A stretch of DNA of 64,000 bases from Chthoniobacterales bacterium (GCA_018883245.1 VEQL01000008.1:1-64000), one strand, 5' to 3'; counted from the stretch's first letter, positions 42,555-51,090 are shown. Notes: a model not told the origin generated them from the letters alone. Numbers and translations are program-made.

Positions 42555-43574
42555 TCAAAGATTGTAAGGTCTATCGACGCGCAGAAGTTGCGCTGGTCCG
42601 GAGCCAGACCTGCTGACCGAGACCGCACCGCCAATCGGTATAACCGTAGATCCTTGATCGGCCGAAGTTCCCGAACGACGCCATTGAGATCCGTTCCAGA
42701 AGTAGGATCTGACAGTGCCAGTAGAGTCCGTGGTGGAAACTCGATCGGACGCTGACCAACCCTGAAGATTTTGGAAACCAAAACTGTTCAATGTGCCACC
42801 TGTGGGGAAGAACCTTGCGAAATAAGTTAACCCAGAGGTAGGGACGAGATACTTCACAGCTGTTGTGGGAACATTACCGGTGGTGGTGATGTTGAGAGCT
42901 GTCGTTCCAATTCGAAGGTAGAAAGCTCCAGAAAGCGGAGGGATAGGAATGGTGCCTTGGTCTGCAGATGTTCCCGATCGCCGCCACTGATTTGCCTCAG
43001 TGTTAAAATAATATGTCCGCACTGTGCCAGTAGTATCGCGAACGTTAACGCGATCAGTTTGACCCGCAGTGTATTGAGCCGAACTCCCGCCAACGACACC
43101 GTTCGCAGACGTCCCAAACATCGAAAGCAGCGTGTCGCCTTGCACGAGTTGAACTGAGTCCCCGATGGCTGCTCCAAGCGCAGTCAAGTCGGCAGAGGAA
43201 GTATCAACAGTCGCTGTGGAATCTGTGTTTGAAGTAACACGCAATATGAGCCCCTCTAAGGCACCCGATTTAAAAAGAACATTCGCAGAACTTGATACCA
43301 GCTCATTAGCAGTCCAACCAGCAGAAGCAATAGTGACTGAATTAGAACTGACACCGGTGACATTGCCAAGTTTGGCACCTGTCACAGCAGAGGCTTCAAG
43401 TAGTGCTGGAGAAACGGGTGTTGTCGTCCAACTGACACCATTGGGACTGGCTGCAATTGTGGCAGTCACGAACCCAACCGGATCCGTCGTGGCATTGGTT
43501 TGAGCCTGGGAACCGACATTCGTCAGGAGTAACAGCGCGGAAATTGCTATTAGGGAGAACAAAGGCTTTCTCAT
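42555..43574 (-). CDS. Secreted protein resembling the TIGR02597 family
   Basis: 339 residues. After the signal peptide MRKPLFSLIAISALLLLTNV (cleaved near SQA-Q), the mature protein opens TNATTDPVGFVTATI. It is Ser/Thr/Gly-rich and contains two similar units ending NQWRRSGTSADQGT and SQWRRSGTSADQGS. This pattern recalls the paralogous TIGR02597 family described from Verrucomicrobium, which I assign from memory. The function is unknown, probably surface or extracellular. Lower GC matches the adjoining PEP-CTERM gene. The promoter lies directly upstream of the ATG. Confidence 0.75.
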   Translation of the reverse strand: MRKPLFSLIAISALLLLTNVGSQAQTNATTDPVGFVTATIAASPNGVSWTTTPVSPALLEASAVTGAKLGNVTGVSSNSVTIASAGWTANELVSSSANVLFKSGALEGLILRVTSNTDSTATVDTSSADLTALGAAIGDSVQLVQGDTLLSMFGTSANGVVGGSSAQYTAGQTDRVNVRDTTGTVRTYYFNTEANQWRRSGTSADQGTIPIPPLSGAFYLRIGTTALNITTTGNVPTTAVKYLVPTSGLTYFARFFPTGGTLNSFGFQNLQGWSASDRVSTTDSTGTVRSYFWNGSQWRRSGTSADQGSTVIPIGGAVSVSRSGSGPAQLLRVDRPYNL

Positions 43575-43583
43575 ACGGGATTA

Positions 43584-43611
43584 AACTTATGGATTCAGAA
43601 GACGCTGTCAA
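43584..43611 (-). promoter_or_regulatory. Promoter of the TIGR02597-like gene, near-leaderless
   Basis: On the minus strand, a perfect TTGACA (43611-43606), a 16-base spacer and TAAGTT (43589-43584). The ATG at 43574 follows nine bases later, so the mRNA leader would be about three bases or none. Confidence 0.45.
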
Positions 43612-43709
43612 CGGGTTTTTGGGCAAAAAAACAATAATTTTGGGGACGGGAGAGGCAACATGGGGAAAAGTTTGCCGCCAGAGAGGCGTCCAAAGTCGGC
43701 GCGCAGAGC

Positions 43710-44873
43710 CTACGGCGATTTCGATCTTCTCTCCCCAGATTTCAAGGCTGCAGAATCGCCCGCAAAGACCTCCCTTCCTCCAGCCCGCATGGGCACGGAG
43801 CCGGAGGGAACCATTTCCAATTCGACCGCATCCTTGGCAGAGAATTTGTCCGGAAAATTCGACGGCACCGGCGCGGACGAAGGCAAGTGCACTGACACAG
43901 CGCTACTGGCAGGCTCGGATTTGGCGAGATCCGCTCCAGAGCTGAAGCCTTCCTCGGATACCAGTTGCATTCGACTCTGGAGAGCGGAGGAACTTGTCCA
44001 AGGACCAAAGCGGTGCAAGGCAGAGAGGAAGTTTGCATGCGCTGCTGAGGTCCGCCCGAGTATCCGGTCCAGCTCCCCGAGAAAGAAATAGGCGGTGCCG
44101 TTGAAGGGTAGCTCCGCACAAGCTTCCTCGAGCAACTCGCGTGCGGCGTCCGCGGGATCCATGACTTTCCCGGGTTGCGCACGAAGCATCCAAGTGTTGA
44201 GTGCGAGCAGGACTTTTGCACCGGCAGCATCGTCGCCGCGTTGCAGCGCAGCGCGCGCCGCGCTTTCCAGCGCCAGCGGCTGTTTGCGCTCAAGGGCAAT
44301 CTCGGCGGCGATAAGCTCGGCGCCCGGCACGTCCGGGTCGGCTGCGCGAGCCCCGTCCGCTAATTGAAGCGCCTTGTCGTATAGCTCTTCACGCTTCGCC
44401 CTCACGGCATCGTCCATGAGCTTCAGCGCCCCGGTTTTCCGCTCCCGCAAGGATTGGTCGGTCCGCGATGCGCCGATGGAAAAGGCGCCTTTTTCAAATC
44501 CCCAACCGAGAAGGAAAAAAAACGGAAGAACTCCCAGCGGGAGGATGCGCCATATCTTGCGCTTCCTGCGCGCGCGAAGCTTTTTGCGGTGAACACGGTC
44601 GCGCTCGAGAATAACATCGTCCGCAGGCTTAAGACGTTTCAGTTTCTCCGCCAATTCTTCCGATGAAAGCAGGGGATTGAGCGGGACGGGAGGAAGGGAA
44701 GGGCCGGACGGCCGCTTCGGTGCGTCCAATGGCGGCTGAGAAATCGGAACCGCAAGCTCAGGTGCCGTCTCGACTTGCCTCTTCTTGAGAAAAGCCTTTC
44801 GCCCCAGATCCGCGGGACGAATGCGCAGGCGTTGCGATTCGGTGAGGGTCCGTGGACGCCTGCTGCGGCTCAT
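43710..44873 (-). CDS. Single-pass membrane protein with TPR-like periplasmic domain
   Basis: 387 residues. A long basic and Pro-rich cytoplasmic N-terminus (about 1-107) precedes one membrane helix (about 108-126, LPLGVLPFFFLLGWGF). Helical pairs resembling TPR follow (YDKALQLADGARAADPDVPG, then LIAAEIALERKQPLALESAA, then AYFFLGELDRILGRTSAAH). The tail is Ser/Pro-rich. It probably serves as a scaffold; I recognise no family. It is divergent from the thioesterase gene. Confidence 0.7.
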   Translation of the reverse strand: MSRSRRPRTLTESQRLRIRPADLGRKAFLKKRQVETAPELAVPISQPPLDAPKRPSGPSLPPVPLNPLLSSEELAEKLKRLKPADDVILERDRVHRKKLRARRKRKIWRILPLGVLPFFFLLGWGFEKGAFSIGASRTDQSLRERKTGALKLMDDAVRAKREELYDKALQLADGARAADPDVPGAELIAAEIALERKQPLALESAARAALQRGDDAAGAKVLLALNTWMLRAQPGKVMDPADAARELLEEACAELPFNGTAYFFLGELDRILGRTSAAHANFLSALHRFGPWTSSSALQSRMQLVSEEGFSSGADLAKSEPASSAVSVHLPSSAPVPSNFPDKFSAKDAVELEMVPSGSVPMRAGGREVFAGDSAALKSGERRSKSP

Positions 44874-44972
44874 TGCTTATCGATACGGGATATTCCGATT
44901 CTTTGTGAAGCTCGGATTGCGCGCTTTGTCCGTGCACATTCGCAAACAGATTCGCTACAAAAGCCGGCAGCT

Positions 44973-45392
44973 ATGCTGCGCTACGACACAGAGATCACGG
45001 TCCGGTTCGAGGATGCGGATCCGGCAGGAGTTGTTTTTTATCCGCGCGCGCTTGCCTTGGCCCATGCGGCGGTGGAGGAAATGATCCGTCGGTCGGCTCT
45101 CGGATGGGAAGAATGGTTCGCCTCTAAAACTCATGCCGCGCCGCTGCGTCGTGCAGAAGCCGATTTCTTCCTGCCCATGCGTGCGGGCGAACGATTCACC
45201 GCGCGTGCGAGCGTGGAAAAAATCGGCGACACATCGGTGGAGTTCTCCGTTGCATTTGCAAACTCGCGGGACGAGGTGGCAGCCAAAATCCGCACGGTGC
45301 ATGTCCTGGTGGACTCATCCACCGGCCGTCCGAAACCGCTCGCGGATGCCATGCGCGCCGCATTTGCCGGCGGCCCGGTGCGCTCCTCTTGA
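44973..45392 (+). CDS. Hotdog-fold acyl-CoA thioesterase (YbgC/4-hydroxybenzoyl-CoA type)
   Basis: 139 residues from the ATG at 44973. The N-terminal motif VRFEDADPAGVVFYPRAL carries the catalytic Asp of the 4-hydroxybenzoyl-CoA thioesterase branch. Further conserved parts are ADFFLPMRAGERFTARASV and a C-terminal PKPLADAMRAAF. It could act as the DHNA-CoA thioesterase of menaquinone synthesis, given the convergent MenE-like gene 25 bases away, but the sequence alone does not decide substrate. Cytoplasmic. Confidence 0.85.
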   Translation: MLRYDTEITVRFEDADPAGVVFYPRALALAHAAVEEMIRRSALGWEEWFASKTHAAPLRRAEADFFLPMRAGERFTARASVEKIGDTSVEFSVAFANSRDEVAAKIRTVHVLVDSSTGRPKPLADAMRAAFAGGPVRSS

Positions 45393-45417
45393 CCAAAACC
45401 GTTTGAAATGCCCGGCG

Positions 45418-46509
45418 TCAACGGACGCGCAGGATCTTGCCCGACGCGGTGCGCGGAATTTCCCCGATCTGAACCGATACGGGGCATGCAAACGGCGGGA
45501 AAATGTCCGTGGCGGCCCTCGCTTGCCCGACTGCGACGGCATTCTCCGCAACAAGGCGCAGCGTGAAACCGTTGCGCTCGTCCGGGTCCGCCTGAACACA
45601 AACCGCACCGCCCGCAACCCGGGCCTGCAACGCACGCTCGAGCGCGGAGATATCGACCAGCTCACCGCGGATCTTCAGAAGATCGTCGGCCCTTCCAAGC
45701 ATCTTTAGCTGGCGTCCGCGCAAATCAACGCGATCACTGGTCCGAAACCACCCTTCGTTCTTGGGATCTTTCCAGCGTGTGGCGCCGCAATCATCGAAGA
45801 CCATCCAGCCTGTGAGCAACGAAGGGCCGCGCAACTCGAGCAGCCCGCCCTCGCTCACCCGCGCTTGGACGTGCGGCAGCAAAGGCAGCCACTCGAAATC
45901 AGCTGTTCCCGGATCAGCCGTGGCGACTTGCGAAGCGGCCTCGGTCAGTCCGTAACTCGGCAGCACGGGCCAGCCGAGCGATGCAGCCTTCGCGCGCAAG
46001 CTCTCGTCCAATGCACCGCCGCCGACCACCACAGCGCGCAAGCTCGCAGGTGCGCGCTGTTGCCGCTGCACGAGATCATGGACCTGTGCCGGCACCAGCG
46101 AGGAAAGCGTTGCGTGTCGCGACGAGGCGGACCGCACAAACTCCTCGGGATCCCAAGGGCCGAACTGTTGCCATTTCGCGCCGCTCAAAGCGGAACGGAC
46201 GACAATGCCAAGTCCTCCAACATGAAAAAGCGGCAGCGGGTTGATCCAAACATCGCCCGACAGCGCGCCCAGATGCGCATTGACCGCGCGCGCATTGGCC
46301 TCGAGAGCGGTGCGCGAAAGCGCGACGATTTTCAACGTTCCGCCCGTGCCCGAAGTCGCGAGCCAAATGTGGTCCGGCAGATCCGGAAAATCCGCTGCCA
46401 AGATCTCTGCGCGCCGTCCTGACGGCGTCCGCGGATTGAGCAGCAGCATGCTTCCCCTGCCCTCCCAAGACCGGACATCATCCGATAGCAAATCTTTCCC
46501 GCGCGGCAT
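45418..46509 (-). CDS. menE: AMP-forming acyl-CoA ligase, MenE (o-succinylbenzoate-CoA ligase)-like
   Basis: 363 residues from the ATG at 46509. ANL-superfamily motifs are present: the phosphate loop LATSGTGGTLKIVALSR, the GLTEAAS motif (SYGLTEAAS), the Asp in WFRTSDRV, and the C-terminal Lys in IPRTASGKILRVR. It is roughly 90 residues shorter at the N-terminus than E. coli MenE. It probably activates o-succinylbenzoate for menaquinone; another aromatic acid is possible. The nearby thioesterase fits the DHNA-CoA step. No other men genes are in the window. Confidence 0.75.
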   Translation of the reverse strand: MPRGKDLLSDDVRSWEGRGSMLLLNPRTPSGRRAEILAADFPDLPDHIWLATSGTGGTLKIVALSRTALEANARAVNAHLGALSGDVWINPLPLFHVGGLGIVVRSALSGAKWQQFGPWDPEEFVRSASSRHATLSSLVPAQVHDLVQRQQRAPASLRAVVVGGGALDESLRAKAASLGWPVLPSYGLTEAASQVATADPGTADFEWLPLLPHVQARVSEGGLLELRGPSLLTGWMVFDDCGATRWKDPKNEGWFRTSDRVDLRGRQLKMLGRADDLLKIRGELVDISALERALQARVAGGAVCVQADPDERNGFTLRLVAENAVAVGQARAATDIFPPFACPVSVQIGEIPRTASGKILRVR

Positions 46510-46649
46510 GGGCGAAGTTTCCGTGCCTGCCGGACAGTTCACAAGCGCGGCGCACGCCCGGTTTTTACTTGCCGGCTGCAAACGCGCTGGACAAATTGAA
46601 CTTCTTTCGCGGCTCCTCCGCCTTCGCAATGGAGCCGCCGCTGCCGTAA

Positions 46650-46724
46650 GCCAGGGTAGCTCAGCGGTAGAGCAGGGGACTCATAAGCCCTTGGTCGGGA
46701 GTTCGATTCTCCCCCCTGGCACCA
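46650..46724 (+). tRNA. tRNA-Met (anticodon CAT)
   Basis: 75 bases including an encoded CCA. The acceptor stem is GCCAGGG/CCCTGGC, the D arm GCTC-loop-GAGC, the anticodon loop CTCATAA and the T arm GGGAG-TTCGATT-CTCCC. G1-C72 pairing and the stem sequence argue against initiator tRNA. Elongator Met is most likely. A lysidine-modified tRNA-Ile with the same anticodon cannot be fully excluded. Position 31-39 of the anticodon stem reads A-G. Its 3' end is two bases from the end of the cyclase gene. Confidence 0.93.
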
Positions 46725-46726
46725 CG

Positions 46727-48829
46727 TCACTTGCGGGTCACGTGATAAAGCGGGAACGTGCCGAATCCTTTCGGCAGCGCCGTTTCGCCGGCGTATTCGA
46801 AGCGCACGCCCGGCACGTCCAAGGCCAGCGCCAGCGCGGCCATTGTGCGGCTGGCATAAACGTGGTTCACCGGCGTGACGGGTTCGATGCGCGCCGCGCG
46901 ATTGACCAGGCGACCGGCAACATCGTCACGCCCCGTGACGGGGTCTTTGAATTCCATCACCGGTCCGGCATCGAGCGAGATGCGCAGCCCGAGATCTTCG
47001 GGAAACCCGCGCCGCGTCCAATCGATCCCTGCCGTTGCATCGCGCAACTCGAGACCGAAACGGATCGCACCGGGCACATCACGGAACGCCATGAACAAAC
47101 CGTCTCCCGCCGTCTTCACCGTGAGCGTGTGCTCGCGGAAGGAATCCACGACGCCTGCCACGCATCCCAGAAAGTCACGGCAGAAAATGCGGAGTCGTTC
47201 CGCCTCGAGCCGGCTGTAACCCTTGGCATCCGCGCAGAGCAGCGCGCGAAAAGGCAAAGATTGCCCCGGAACCGCACCGCACTGCGCGGGCGAAGGCAGC
47301 CCGTGCGGCACGAGGTCCAACTCACCCGCCCGCAACAGCGCGAGCCCGCGGAAAAAAAGTTTGGTGAACACCGGCGTGGTCTCCTGCCCCGCGGCACGGA
47401 TTTCGTTCTGGCCGAGCACACGCGCGGCGCCGGCGAGAATCTTGTCGAGGAGTTCGCCTTGCGCCGCAGACAGGCGTTCGCGGAATTTGTCCAACGGCTC
47501 CTCCGTGCCGAGATGAAACTCGGCAGCGCGAGGGACAAGGTGCGCCGCGCGCTCCAACTGGCGTGCGTCATTGAGATAGAAAAAGACGATCGAGCCGTCG
47601 GCAGGCGGCGCATCCCCTTCCCCGTCGAGGCCGGCGACGTGCAGTCCCGGCAGCCGGAACCAGGACTCCACCTTCGCTTCCGGAAAGCCCGTGCGGCGTG
47701 CGGTCTCGAGCGCCTGGCGCCGCATGGACTGGAGCGGCCGCCATTGTCCTTTGAGGCCGTGAGCCGCGGCACTGTAGGCGGCGCCAGCACTTTTGCCGTC
47801 GTGCAAAAGCAAATGCGCCTCGCCGCGCGTGGCCTCCAACCAGGGATCGGCCGAACTTCCGGCGCGCGAAGATTCCGCGCGATCGCACAAGTCGAGCACT
47901 TCGCGCGCAAGAATCTTCGACTCTTCCGTGCGACCGGCCCATGCACCCAGCGTGGCGGCGTTGATGCCGAGGTAGTAGGCCGTCTCCGCGTCCTCCGGCT
48001 TGCCGCATGACGAAAAATTTTCGCGGGCCGCACGGTAGGCTTTTTCGTAGGTGGTTTTGGACCGCTCGAAGCAGACCCGCGCCTCATCCGGTTGCGTTGC
48101 GCGCAGTCCCTGCATTTTCGCGATGCGTCCGCGCAAGCCTTGAAGATCTCCGGTCACACCGCCGAGGTTCTCCAATTTCGCCAATTCCTGCGCGGCGCGC
48201 TCGAGGGCGCCGACTTCGACGAGGGACAAAACCTCCAGATACCGCAATGGTCCATCCTCGGGACACGGCCCGGAACCTGCCGAGGACTCACGGCGGGCGA
48301 GCGCCTGCGAGGCCATGTCGAAAACCATGAGAGGCCAACCTGCATCGGACGCGTGCCGCGCCAAGCGCAGCAGCAGCGCGGGATGTGCGGCCCAAAACTC
48401 CGCCGGCTTGCTGCGGCGCAGCGCATCCGCAGCCTCGAAAGTCAGCGTTCCTGCGTCGCGGAGCAGCATTTCTACGGCCTGAATTTCACCGGAGGCGGCA
48501 TCGGAGGCGGGAACTGCGGGGACAATCGTATACCCCTCGCCCAGGATCGTGCGCAGTGTTGTCAGCGCCGTGCCGCGATCGACATCTTTCTCCGCCTCGG
48601 GAAGATTGTCATAAGCAACAAGGTTCGGTGTCGTCTTGAGCTTCTCATCGCGCACGGGCCCGTAGCGCCAACCTTCCGCCATGCGCTGGCGCGCCCAACG
48701 CTCGTGAACCTCACCGGCCAGACGTTCGGTGAGGCCCGCAAGGAACGGGGGCAATTTGACCGACGCATTGCGGTCCGGAGCAGGAGCCCAGGGAGACGTG
48801 GAACTTTGGTCCGCCATCGACCCCGTCAT
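46727..48829 (-). CDS. RyR domain + TRAFs-binding/TPR-like module + class III nucleotidyl cyclase
   Basis: 700 residues from the ATG at 48829; TTG 48856 and ATG 48817 are alternatives. An N-terminal RyR-like domain (about 35-102) carries RWARQRMAEGWRYG and LVAYDNLPEAEKDVDR. A helical middle (about 115-460) has YYLGINAATLGAWAG and WLEATRGEAHLLL, motifs of the TRAFs-binding/TPR-S type. A class III cyclase domain spans about 525-700: metal Asp534 (LCADAKGYSRL), Lys572 and Asp576 (VKTAGDGLFMAF), Asn643 and Arg647 (LVNRAARI). All core catalytic residues are present, so it probably makes cAMP or cGMP. No signal peptide is seen. It is third in a likely operon with a lipoprotein and a TIR protein. 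Domain names are assigned from memory of their motifs. Confidence 0.8.
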   Translation of the reverse strand: MTGSMADQSSTSPWAPAPDRNASVKLPPFLAGLTERLAGEVHERWARQRMAEGWRYGPVRDEKLKTTPNLVAYDNLPEAEKDVDRGTALTTLRTILGEGYTIVPAVPASDAASGEIQAVEMLLRDAGTLTFEAADALRRSKPAEFWAAHPALLLRLARHASDAGWPLMVFDMASQALARRESSAGSGPCPEDGPLRYLEVLSLVEVGALERAAQELAKLENLGGVTGDLQGLRGRIAKMQGLRATQPDEARVCFERSKTTYEKAYRAARENFSSCGKPEDAETAYYLGINAATLGAWAGRTEESKILAREVLDLCDRAESSRAGSSADPWLEATRGEAHLLLHDGKSAGAAYSAAAHGLKGQWRPLQSMRRQALETARRTGFPEAKVESWFRLPGLHVAGLDGEGDAPPADGSIVFFYLNDARQLERAAHLVPRAAEFHLGTEEPLDKFRERLSAAQGELLDKILAGAARVLGQNEIRAAGQETTPVFTKLFFRGLALLRAGELDLVPHGLPSPAQCGAVPGQSLPFRALLCADAKGYSRLEAERLRIFCRDFLGCVAGVVDSFREHTLTVKTAGDGLFMAFRDVPGAIRFGLELRDATAGIDWTRRGFPEDLGLRISLDAGPVMEFKDPVTGRDDVAGRLVNRAARIEPVTPVNHVYASRTMAALALALDVPGVRFEYAGETALPKGFGTFPLYHVTRK

Positions 48830-48887
48830 GATCGGAGGACCTTGTCGGTCTGGCAAGCCGCAGGCAGCCGCGGAAACCGGCGCCCGC

Positions 48888-49430
48888 TTACAGGCTGCGG
48901 CCCGTGCCGACGTATTGCGCGCTCACCGTCTCGTAGCGGTTGACGGAGCCGACTCCCGGCGTTTTGCCGACATTGTAAACGTTATTGCCGACGATTTGCT
49001 CGGAGCGCGTGTCATAAACCATCACTTGACTCGTCCCTTTCGGGCTTTCAGCTGCCGCGACCGTGTCCACAGCGATGAACTGCGGTTTTTTCACTTTCGG
49101 CTTCGACGCACCGCCCGAAGACTGCCGTTTCTCCTTGGCCTCCATCTTGGCCATGGCGGCGCGCGCGTTGGCCAGAGCGATCTGCCGCTGGCGCGCCGTG
49201 GCTTGCTGCTTGGAAACCACGTATGCCGCCGCGCCGGCAAGAACGGCCGCGCCCGCAGTCACGGGGATGGTGATGGCGGAATCGACACCCGCCGCGCCCA
49301 AGGCGATGCCGGTGGCCGCGCCCGCAATACCGCCGAAGACTGCGGCATTTTCACCGGGGCTCATGTTCTGACAACCGGCGGCAAACATGGATCCGACCAC
49401 GACAACGGAGAGAATTTGGGAAGTTTTCAT
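48888..49430 (-). CDS. Glycine-zipper lipoprotein
   Basis: 180 residues. The signal peptide ends at a lipobox (FAAGC, Cys20), predicting a membrane lipoprotein. Residues of about 30-70 form a Gly/Ala-rich glycine-zipper segment (FGGIAGAATGIALGAAGVD, then AGAAVLAGAAAYVV) able to enter or cross a membrane. A basic helix (RQRQIALANARAAMAKMEAK) follows, then a C-terminal domain with SQVMVYDTRSEQIVGNNVYN. It sits between the TIR and cyclase genes on the same strand, 47 bases after the TIR stop. It may connect the pair to the envelope; this is inference from location only. Confidence 0.75.
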   Translation of the reverse strand: MKTSQILSVVVVGSMFAAGCQNMSPGENAAVFGGIAGAATGIALGAAGVDSAITIPVTAGAAVLAGAAAYVVSKQQATARQRQIALANARAAMAKMEAKEKRQSSGGASKPKVKKPQFIAVDTVAAAESPKGTSQVMVYDTRSEQIVGNNVYNVGKTPGVGSVNRYETVSAQYVGTGRSL

Positions 49431-49477
49431 ACTATTATTTTACGGAATCGTCCGAACGCGGCGGACCGGCGGTCAAG

Positions 49478-51070
49478 TCAGAAATCGACGCGGTTCTGTA
49501 TGCACCAATTCTGCGCGTCCGGGTTTCCCGCTTTCGCGGCTTTTTGATACCAGAACGTGGCTTCGGTTTTGTTCGGAGGCCCGATTGCGCCCGACTCGAG
49601 GGAAATGGCGAAGAACAGCATGCAAACCGTATCGCCCTTGCCGGCGCCGTCCTCCCACAATTGCACGGCCTTTTGTGGATCTTTCGACCCGGCCTCGCCG
49701 CTCATATACATCGCTCCAAGGCGGCCTTGTGCCTCGACGAATCCCTGCGCGGACGCCTCCTCGAAAAGTTGGAAAGCTTTTTTCGGATCCGCCGCCGGCA
49801 CTCCGACGCCATGCTGGTAGAGCCTGGCCAAGTGCGACTTGGCCGCGACATTCCCCAAGGCTGCCGCTTTTGAATACAGTTCGGCCGCTTGACGTTCGTC
49901 CATCGGCGTGCCCTTGCCCGTCAGCAAACACTCGGCATAGAGCATCATACCTTCGGGGAATCCGGCGTCGGCGGACCGCTTGAGCCACTTCGCTGCCTCG
50001 ACCATGTCGGCGGGTGCGCCGTCGCCGTTGGAAATCATGAGGCCCGCCTCGGCCATCGCGCGGGCCATTCCCTGCTCGGCGGCCTTTTTGAACATCGACA
50101 AACTTTCCTGCGGGTTGGTCTTGCGGAGAAGAATCCCCAGAAAATTCTGCGCGGCAGCGACGTTTGCATCGGCGACTGCGCGCACTGCGGCGACCAGACG
50201 TTGATCGCCGGCGCGATCACGCGAATCCTCCATCAGGCGCGCGATGGCGTTGGCCGCGCGCATGCGGATCGGAGGCTGCGAGGGATTGCGGGCAAGCATC
50301 GCACCGTAGGCCTCGAGTGCACCGACAAAATCCTCGTCTTCCTCGCAAGCGTCCGCCCTCGCGGCGAGATCCTCGGTTTGGACGGGCGGTGCGGCGGCCG
50401 TCGGCGCGGCGGTCGCGACCGGTGAAGCAGCGGGCGTCGCAGCGGTCGTTTCCGCGGGCGGCTTTGCTTCGTGTTGCGGACGCAAAAAGAAAAATGCGAT
50501 CGCTGCCGCCAAGACAAAAGCCGCGACCGCCGCGAGCCCGAGCACCACACCGCGGCGCGACCGGACGGATGAAGCGGAAGCTGCCCCGGCAGCAGCGTGG
50601 GCCAGGCCCTCCGGCGGACGGGCCTGCTGCCCCAGCGCCTCGCCGACTGCGTTCACCAAGTCGGTGATCCTCGATTGCCTCGGCGGGGAAAAAGCATCCA
50701 GCCAGTGACAGCTGCTGATGAACAGCTCCAAGTCCTCCGAGGGCTGCACCTTCTCGATCCGGAAGGGAATGATCGTCACGCGGTGTGACACCGCGCGCTC
50801 GATCTCGTTCATCACATGGCGCGAATTGTTTGTGTGGCGGGAGAAGACCAAGACCATGACTTTGGCCGCAGCGATGGATTTCACGATGGATCCGCCCCAG
50901 TTCTGGCCCGGCCGCACGTCGCGCGGCGCGATCCAGCAAGGAATCCCGCTCGATTCGAGGCCCGCACAAACGGCCTCCGCCACGTTTTTGTCCTCGGTGC
51001 AATAGCTGATGAATACCCGCGGATTTCGGAAATCCGCAGGGGCGGCGCTGGTGTTTTCCGGCTCGTTCAT
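49478..51070 (-). CDS. TIR-domain protein with membrane anchor and Sel1 repeats
   Basis: 530 residues from the ATG at 51070. The TIR domain (about 17-145) has RVFISYCTEDKNVAEAVCAG, GIPCWIAPRDVRPGQNWGG and LVFSRHTNNSRHVMNEIERA. Glu89 stands where NAD-cleaving TIR domains have their catalytic Glu. One membrane helix (about 174-196) is followed by an Ala/Pro linker. About five Sel1-like repeats follow, for example AAKSHLARLYQHGVGVPAADPKKAFQLFEE split around 430-460, reaching the C-terminus. The TIR part should face the cytoplasm and the repeats the periplasm. It heads the likely TIR-lipoprotein-cyclase operon. Roles could be NAD depletion, signal production or scaffolding. Confidence 0.85.
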   Translation of the reverse strand: MNEPENTSAAPADFRNPRVFISYCTEDKNVAEAVCAGLESSGIPCWIAPRDVRPGQNWGGSIVKSIAAAKVMVLVFSRHTNNSRHVMNEIERAVSHRVTIIPFRIEKVQPSEDLELFISSCHWLDAFSPPRQSRITDLVNAVGEALGQQARPPEGLAHAAAGAASASSVRSRRGVVLGLAAVAAFVLAAAIAFFFLRPQHEAKPPAETTAATPAASPVATAAPTAAAPPVQTEDLAARADACEEDEDFVGALEAYGAMLARNPSQPPIRMRAANAIARLMEDSRDRAGDQRLVAAVRAVADANVAAAQNFLGILLRKTNPQESLSMFKKAAEQGMARAMAEAGLMISNGDGAPADMVEAAKWLKRSADAGFPEGMMLYAECLLTGKGTPMDERQAAELYSKAAALGNVAAKSHLARLYQHGVGVPAADPKKAFQLFEEASAQGFVEAQGRLGAMYMSGEAGSKDPQKAVQLWEDGAGKGDTVCMLFFAISLESGAIGPPNKTEATFWYQKAAKAGNPDAQNWCIQNRVDF

Positions 51071-51090
51071 CCTTTGACAGGTCTTCTCAT

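Noticed and set aside
41913-43574. An exosortase or matrix-export system around the PEP-CTERM gene
   Set aside because: None of the neighbouring genes encodes an exosortase or related sorting factor. The PEP-CTERM protein must rely on a distant gene.
46694-46724. Possible attachment site: a second copy of the tRNA 3' end bounding the TIR/cyclase locus
   Set aside because: I read through 46727-51246 and saw no repeat of the T-arm/acceptor sequence, and no integrase gene is present.
51067-51090. Seven-codon mini-ORF whose stop overlaps the TIR start (possible leader peptide)
   Set aside because: The predicted transcription start near 51084 lies inside it, and there is no ribosome site. It is too short to support.
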